DNA of 6,668 nucleotides. It comes from Desulfobacteraceae bacterium. GTDB lineage: Bacteria; Desulfobacterota; DSM-4660; Desulfatiglandales; Desulfatiglandaceae. Location: assembly GCA_030612945.1 (NCBI GenBank), contig JAUWMY010000142.1, positions 1 to 6,668 of the forward strand, given 5' to 3'. The notes under the pieces are model-generated. The model worked only from the letters and a program-made list of their open reading frames with translations. It did not search any database and was not told where the DNA came from. Positions within the stretch are counted from its first letter, which is position 1, and each line of letters starts with the position of its first letter. This document shows positions 5,701-6,668 of the stretch, one piece after another. Made by a program: the position numbers and the translations under genes.

Positions 5701-5788
5701 GGACAGCATTGTTAAGGAGAGTGATCCCGGAATCCTGAGGAGCTTTTCAAGGGCGGAGTTGATTGAATTGCTGTCAGTGCCTTCTTGA
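2783..5788 (+). CDS. SNF2-family ATPase with SWIM zinc finger
   Basis: A 1001-residue protein of the bacterial SNF2/Rad54-like (HepA-type) class, ATP-driven double-stranded DNA translocases that remodel protein-DNA complexes. Near the N terminus C70-S-C72-x7-C80-A-H82 is a SWIM zinc finger (CxC..CxH), a module for DNA or protein contact. Residues about 100-530 are a long family-specific region without a motif I can name. The motor begins at LRPYQ (535-539): Walker A DDMGLGKT (560-567, K566), DEIQ box (657-660), TGTP (685-688). The second RecA-like lobe has VVYSQF, then LKAGGTGIDL and QATDRVHRIGQ (933-943) with the arginine finger. All are intact, so the enzyme should be active. ATG 2783 is preferred over TTG 2744, which is the -35 box; GAGGGTG sits 5 nt before it. 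It appears to be transcribed alone; no terminator is evident after the stop. Its biological role is not determined by sequence. Confidence 0.9.
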   Translation: MVKGRAKKLRAQGSQRNVDRARKQNISEDDLSRVEFHRHALALLPHPADKRPGIAYFVESGPLGHTQRLCSCAISRDRTCAHILKLVEVYKTLKKSLKGGSLEEGFRSSIWYSLANVLADGSREKPLSVRIQSATYREKKLIKVIGSNGEEMLYYFSQGPDLSRFLERCGKSPGDAAAPHRGKVLRRLALLTLTENERFMMDRDFKTRRQTLEESFWYRAAYHGYREFGATGCSFHPAIEETTGSFTVACKDPSGDTAFRMVIPRNKVKRLLITLKEFLPNQHDLAIHPIPLKSIFKVAISTALDLEVRPVIQLIQESGEERFFEREDLERFRYGDLIYIKELGILAELEPPGRMERKFRAPVKMSLKKSQVPTFLDEFGDDLLEGPHLVDEEVKSLKIFKQVDRIEITPEALDRDWCWLSVKYGFGNTSVSLIEIMRAREEGQRYIGTDKGWVDCKSRDLDVLDSILDRSKGEKLSEESSAIKLSRMDLFHLIATRMKPVDITGDGDRTDLLKRMLELRPMRPLPEMKGMTSSLRPYQERGVEWIWFLFENGFGGLLCDDMGLGKTHEVMSFMVGLREHENVKGPFLVVCPTTVLSHWDNKIREHAPGLKPVLYHGGQRDLGKALKDNDVLLTSYGILRWDIEKLKNISFSLAVFDEIQNIKNPQTLAYHSAEDIKARMKLGLTGTPIENSLGELKALFDLTMPGYFGTDKGFDSRYVKPIEFGLDTTRREELSRLISPFTLRRLKKTVLDDLPEKIEDIRSCRLSEDQVKLYRDAISSRGKGLLQLLKAGEEPVPYIHIFALLNLLKQICNHPAMVEGTPDDYEQYQSGKWELFKELIAESLDSGQKVVVYSQFLGMIKIIEGFLQTQNVDFVTLTGASRKRGEIISRFNNNPDCRLYVGSLKAGGTGIDLVAASVVIHYDRWWNAAREDQATDRVHRIGQKRGVQVFKLVTEGTLEEKISAIIEKKRNLMDSIVKESDPGILRSFSRAELIELLSVPS

Positions 5789-5883
5789 CGTGATGGTCGA
5801 TCAGAAAGGAACCGCCGCAGGACCTCTTGATCACAGAGGCGCCTTCAAATGCGACATGACTATCACCAAGATCACCAGGTCAG

Positions 5884-5913
5884 TTGCAAAAGCACCCGAA
5901 TATTTGATATAAT
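5884..5913 (+). promoter_or_regulatory. Extended -10 promoter in the spacer
   Basis: A perfect TATAAT (5908-5913) preceded by TGA (TGnTATAAT, extended -10) is paired with TTGCAA (5884-5889, 4/6) at 18 bp. Transcription would start near 5920 and run rightwards. No ORF follows at a normal distance, so the product would be a long leader for the TerB-like gene or a non-coding RNA. Confidence 0.45.
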
Positions 5914-5950
5914 TGTAACTCAGGTTCAAAGTTCCGTGGTTCACGCCTGC

Positions 5951-6005
5951 CCTGGCGCGACTTGATATGCATTCTTGAAACGATCGTAGTGAATTCTACG
6001 CCAGG
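5951..6005 (+). other. Foldable segment, possible structured RNA
   Basis: CCTGGCG (5951-5957) is perfectly complementary to CGCCAGG (5999-6005). Inside, CGTAG (5985-5989) can instead pair with CTACG (5996-6000), which competes for the same bases. Two mutually exclusive stems downstream of a good promoter are what a regulatory leader or small RNA might show. No known RNA family is recognised. Confidence 0.3.
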
Positions 6006-6086
6006 AGTTTATACGCAACGGGAGAGGAAAGCCAGGTCTGGGCCAGGGTTCAAGGTTAACTGATGAAAACTGAAACAACTGTGAAC

Positions 6087-6116
6087 CTGACAATCTGAGT
6101 AGTTACAAAATATTAA
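6087..6116 (+). promoter_or_regulatory. Promoter for the TerB-like gene
   Basis: CTGACA (6087-6092, 5/6) and TATTAA (6111-6116, 4/6) are separated by 18 bp. It predicts a start near 6123 and a leader of about 93 nt. The -35 overlaps TGAACCTGA, the right arm of a 9-bp inverted repeat with 5920-5928, which could affect its use. Confidence 0.4.
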
Positions 6117-6215
6117 GCATACGTTTGAGATGCGGAAAAGCCACAAGCATCCAGATGGGTCGTTGTATTGCATGGACTCTGTCTGGCTACCAGAAAAGAT
6201 CTTATTGGAGGCATT

Positions 6216-6635
6216 ATGGAAATAAATTATGTTGATTTGAATAATGAAGATTTTGATCCCGAATTATATATCAAAATATTAGTCGCTGTTGCAAAGGCCG
6301 ACAAAAACAACGGCCCAAGGGAGTTTGAATATATTGCAAATCAAGCTAATCGTTTGGGCATTGATTTCACGCGAGTTTGGGATACGACCGATAAAACTTT
6401 TCTAATAAGTGGGAAAGAAGTTTCCCGGCTTACGGCTGCGGTAATTATCAAAGACTGTATTTTGTTGGCATCGCTGGACAAAAACTTTTCTCTTGCTGAA
6501 AGAGACAAAGTCTATGCCTATGCTGCGAAACTTGATATCACCAGATCAGATGTAGATTACATTGTAGTATGGCTGGGTGTTTATGATGTATTGGATATAA
6601 TATGGATTAGACTTATATCCGGTGATTTGCATTAG
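6216..6635 (+). CDS. TerB-like all-helical protein
   Basis: A 139-residue acidic protein without signal peptide. It shows the internal duplication of the TerB/DjlA-N-like fold: half one ILVAVAKADKNNGPREFEYI...RLGI (about 21-49), half two DCILLASLDKNFSLAERDKV...KLDI (80-108). Each half has DKN followed by E seven residues after the D (D29/E36 and D88/E95), matching where acidic residues bind metal in TerB-like proteins. The family is linked to tellurite resistance and to phage or stress response complexes, usually as a cytoplasmic adaptor; the exact partner here is unknown. The last 20 residues (VWLGVYDVLDIIWIRL) are hydrophobic and may form a helix or membrane contact. ATG 6216 is chosen for GGAGG 4 nt upstream; ATG 6168 would add 16 residues with no ribosome site. 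Confidence 0.65.
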   Translation: MEINYVDLNNEDFDPELYIKILVAVAKADKNNGPREFEYIANQANRLGIDFTRVWDTTDKTFLISGKEVSRLTAAVIIKDCILLASLDKNFSLAERDKVYAYAAKLDITRSDVDYIVVWLGVYDVLDIIWIRLISGDLH

Positions 6636-6668
6636 CATTGCCTCTTCCATTGATATTCTTTTTCGTCT

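Larger units (their letters stand above)
5789..6215. other. 427-bp spacer without a confident gene
   Basis: No convincing coding frame is seen here. Just after the SNF2 stop, CCTCT/AGAGG (5823-5839) is a small hairpin with no T-tract, so no intrinsic terminator for SNF2 is evident. The spacer also holds ATCACCA twice (5862-5868, 5871-5877), an extended -10 promoter, a foldable segment, a pair of 9-bp inverted arms (TCAGGTTCA at 5920-5928, TGAACCTGA at 6082-6090) and the promoter of the TerB-like gene. CAGGTTCAAAG (5921-5931) and CAGGGTTCAAGG (6043-6054) look like diverged copies of one short motif. Confidence 0.6.

Noticed and set aside
5849..5965. 38-codon plus-strand ORF after the SNF2 gene
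   Set aside because: There is no ribosome site at proper spacing, the internal promoter TATAAT lies within it, and the peptide has no recognisable pattern.
1..6668. CRISPR array, integrase or transposase
   Set aside because: No regularly spaced repeats and no recombinase motifs were seen on either strand; the only long repeat is the two-copy one at 765 and 1625.

Overview
The window reads as accessory chromosomal DNA from a Gram-negative bacterium. Gene style and protein flavour (ORF6N protein, VapBC, SNF2/SWIM helicase, mixed base composition) fit a deltaproteobacterium (Desulfobacterota), but no taxonomic marker gene is present, so this is an inference. There is no rRNA, tRNA, CRISPR array, transposase or integrase.

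Layout. (1) 1-470, minus strand: 5' part of a gene for an XRE-type helix-turn-helix regulator that runs off the left edge. Its tail looks like the beginning of an ImmA/IrrE-type region. It has a TTGACA promoter that would give an almost leaderless mRNA. (2) 471-764: a divergent control region with an inverted repeat, a weak plus-strand promoter, a possible 36-codon cysteine-containing ORF (560-670), a hairpin-plus-T6 terminator facing left and a clear intrinsic terminator facing right (731-758). (3) 765-1673: an ORF6N-domain gene (956-1513, minus) bracketed by two copies of a 49-bp direct repeat (43/49 identical). (4) 1773-2403, minus: an overlapping VapB-like ribbon-helix-helix antitoxin and VapC-like PIN toxin with all four acidic catalytic residues, preceded by an inverted-repeat operator candidate. 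(5) 2450-2782: a gene-free control region with two GTAG-headed REP-like hairpins, other inverted repeats and a TTGACA-17-TATAGA promoter. (6) 2783-5788, plus: a 1001-residue SNF2-family ATPase with an N-terminal SWIM zinc finger and all the main helicase motifs intact. (7) 5789-6215: 427 bp of non-coding DNA with an extended -10 promoter, a foldable segment and a second promoter. (8) 6216-6635, plus: a small TerB-like all-helical protein with two matching D-x6-E half-sites.

How the genes relate. vapB-vapC is a genuine overlapping operon, and ORF6N lies behind it on the same strand. The XRE regulator faces a short divergent transcript across a palindrome, as in small autoregulated switches. 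The SNF2 gene has its own promoter and no obvious co-transcribed partner, so nothing proves it belongs to a defence operon. The mix of toxin-antitoxin, phage-related ORF6N domain, XRE regulator, SNF2 and TerB-like genes is typical of a genomic-island or defence-rich neighbourhood. The least explained elements are the repeat-bracketed ORF6N cassette, the divergent XRE/small-ORF unit and the structured spacer at 5884-6110.
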